From positions 1-64,000 of IMG/VR virus record IMGVR_UViG_3300036985_005814: a DNA stretch of 64,000 bases, one strand, 5' to 3'. Made by a program: the position numbers and the translations under genes. Below, one piece after another: positions 63,995-64,000 of this stretch. The stretch comes from a virus. The number at the start of each line of letters is the position of its first letter. The first letter of the stretch is position 1. The notes under the pieces are model-generated. The model had not been told where the DNA came from. It saw only the letters and a list, made by a program, of their open reading frames with translations, and ran no database searches.

Positions 63995-64000
63995 ATGCCT
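63995..64000 (+). CDS. Start of a gene cut by the window end
   Basis: Only ATG CCT is visible. It is placed behind the GGGTAAAA at 63950, so it is a likely start, but nothing else can be said. Confidence 0.3.

Noticed and set aside
1-64000. tRNA genes, CRISPR arrays, insertion sequences, integrase or att sites
   Set aside because: Looked for by eye on both strands; no cloverleaf, spaced repeat array, transposase or integrase signature was found.

Overview
The window is one contiguous stretch of a large tailed-phage (contractile-tail, myovirus-type) genome, most likely a marine cyanophage; the host is an inference. The clues are a mitochondrial-type (gamma-like) DNA polymerase, PhoH, 2OG-Fe(II) dioxygenase, fatty-acid desaturase, a phage topoisomerase subunit, and tail-fibre proteins with the 'K-R/S-S...PGKRP...LEVGEI' N-terminus common in cyanophages. 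The head and connector genes, by contrast, resemble phage Mu families (gp29-type portal, gpI-type protease/scaffold, gpF-type head morphogenesis, gp36, gp37, gpG). Almost everything is on the + strand and very tightly packed, with many ATGA, TGATG and TAATG overlaps. No tRNA, CRISPR array or insertion sequence was seen.

Layout. 1-1430: a sugar nucleotidyltransferase (5' end cut by the window) overlapping an APH-fold small-molecule kinase. 1458-2813: six small early-type genes, two probably leaderless behind sigma70-like promoters. 2810-4804: GyrA/ParC-type topoisomerase subunit. 4875-6897: four unknown genes. 6930-9725: polymerase-gamma-like DNA polymerase. 9722-12046: small genes and tail assembly, including a tail-assembly chaperone pair with a CCCAAAC -1 frameshift site directly before the stop codon. 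12151-16866: oversized tail sheath, small genes and gp25-like baseplate wedge. 16892-25170: HNH endonuclease, portal, protease/scaffold, head morphogenesis, putative decoration protein, major capsid gene interrupted by a group I intron carrying an HNH endonuclease, and probable tail tube. 25180-36180: zinc-finger ORF with its own promoter, then baseplate J-like and very large tail/baseplate proteins. 36229-42426: spike/OB-fold protein, head-tail connectors, putative small terminase and large terminase. 42431-43586: the only minus-strand genes, a desaturase and an unknown partner. 43709-44530: PhoH. 44536-54689: an island of lineage-specific proteins, several sharing a short N-terminal helix motif and two sharing an identical four-cysteine module; one is a protein-kinase-fold protein and one has an HNH-like motif. 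54738-63940: two adhesin/fibre proteins, a collagen-like fibre protein, a prolyl-4-hydroxylase-like dioxygenase and fibre accessory genes.

Expression logic. A GGGTAAAA octamer recurs about twenty times on the coding strand, mostly 29-35 bases before start codons that lack a Shine-Dalgarno sequence. It marks the first gene of almost every late gene group, and a GGGTAAGAT variant lies on the minus strand before the two minus-strand genes. I propose it is the phage's late promoter core. A second class of promoter (TATAAT/TATACT/TATGCT hexamers placed 6-7 bases before the start codon) precedes early and replication genes. The strongest biological hypotheses are: a candidate virion-cargo/effector island with a common targeting helix; a collagen-like fibre with its own prolyl hydroxylase; and a capsid gene whose expression depends on splicing after only five codons.
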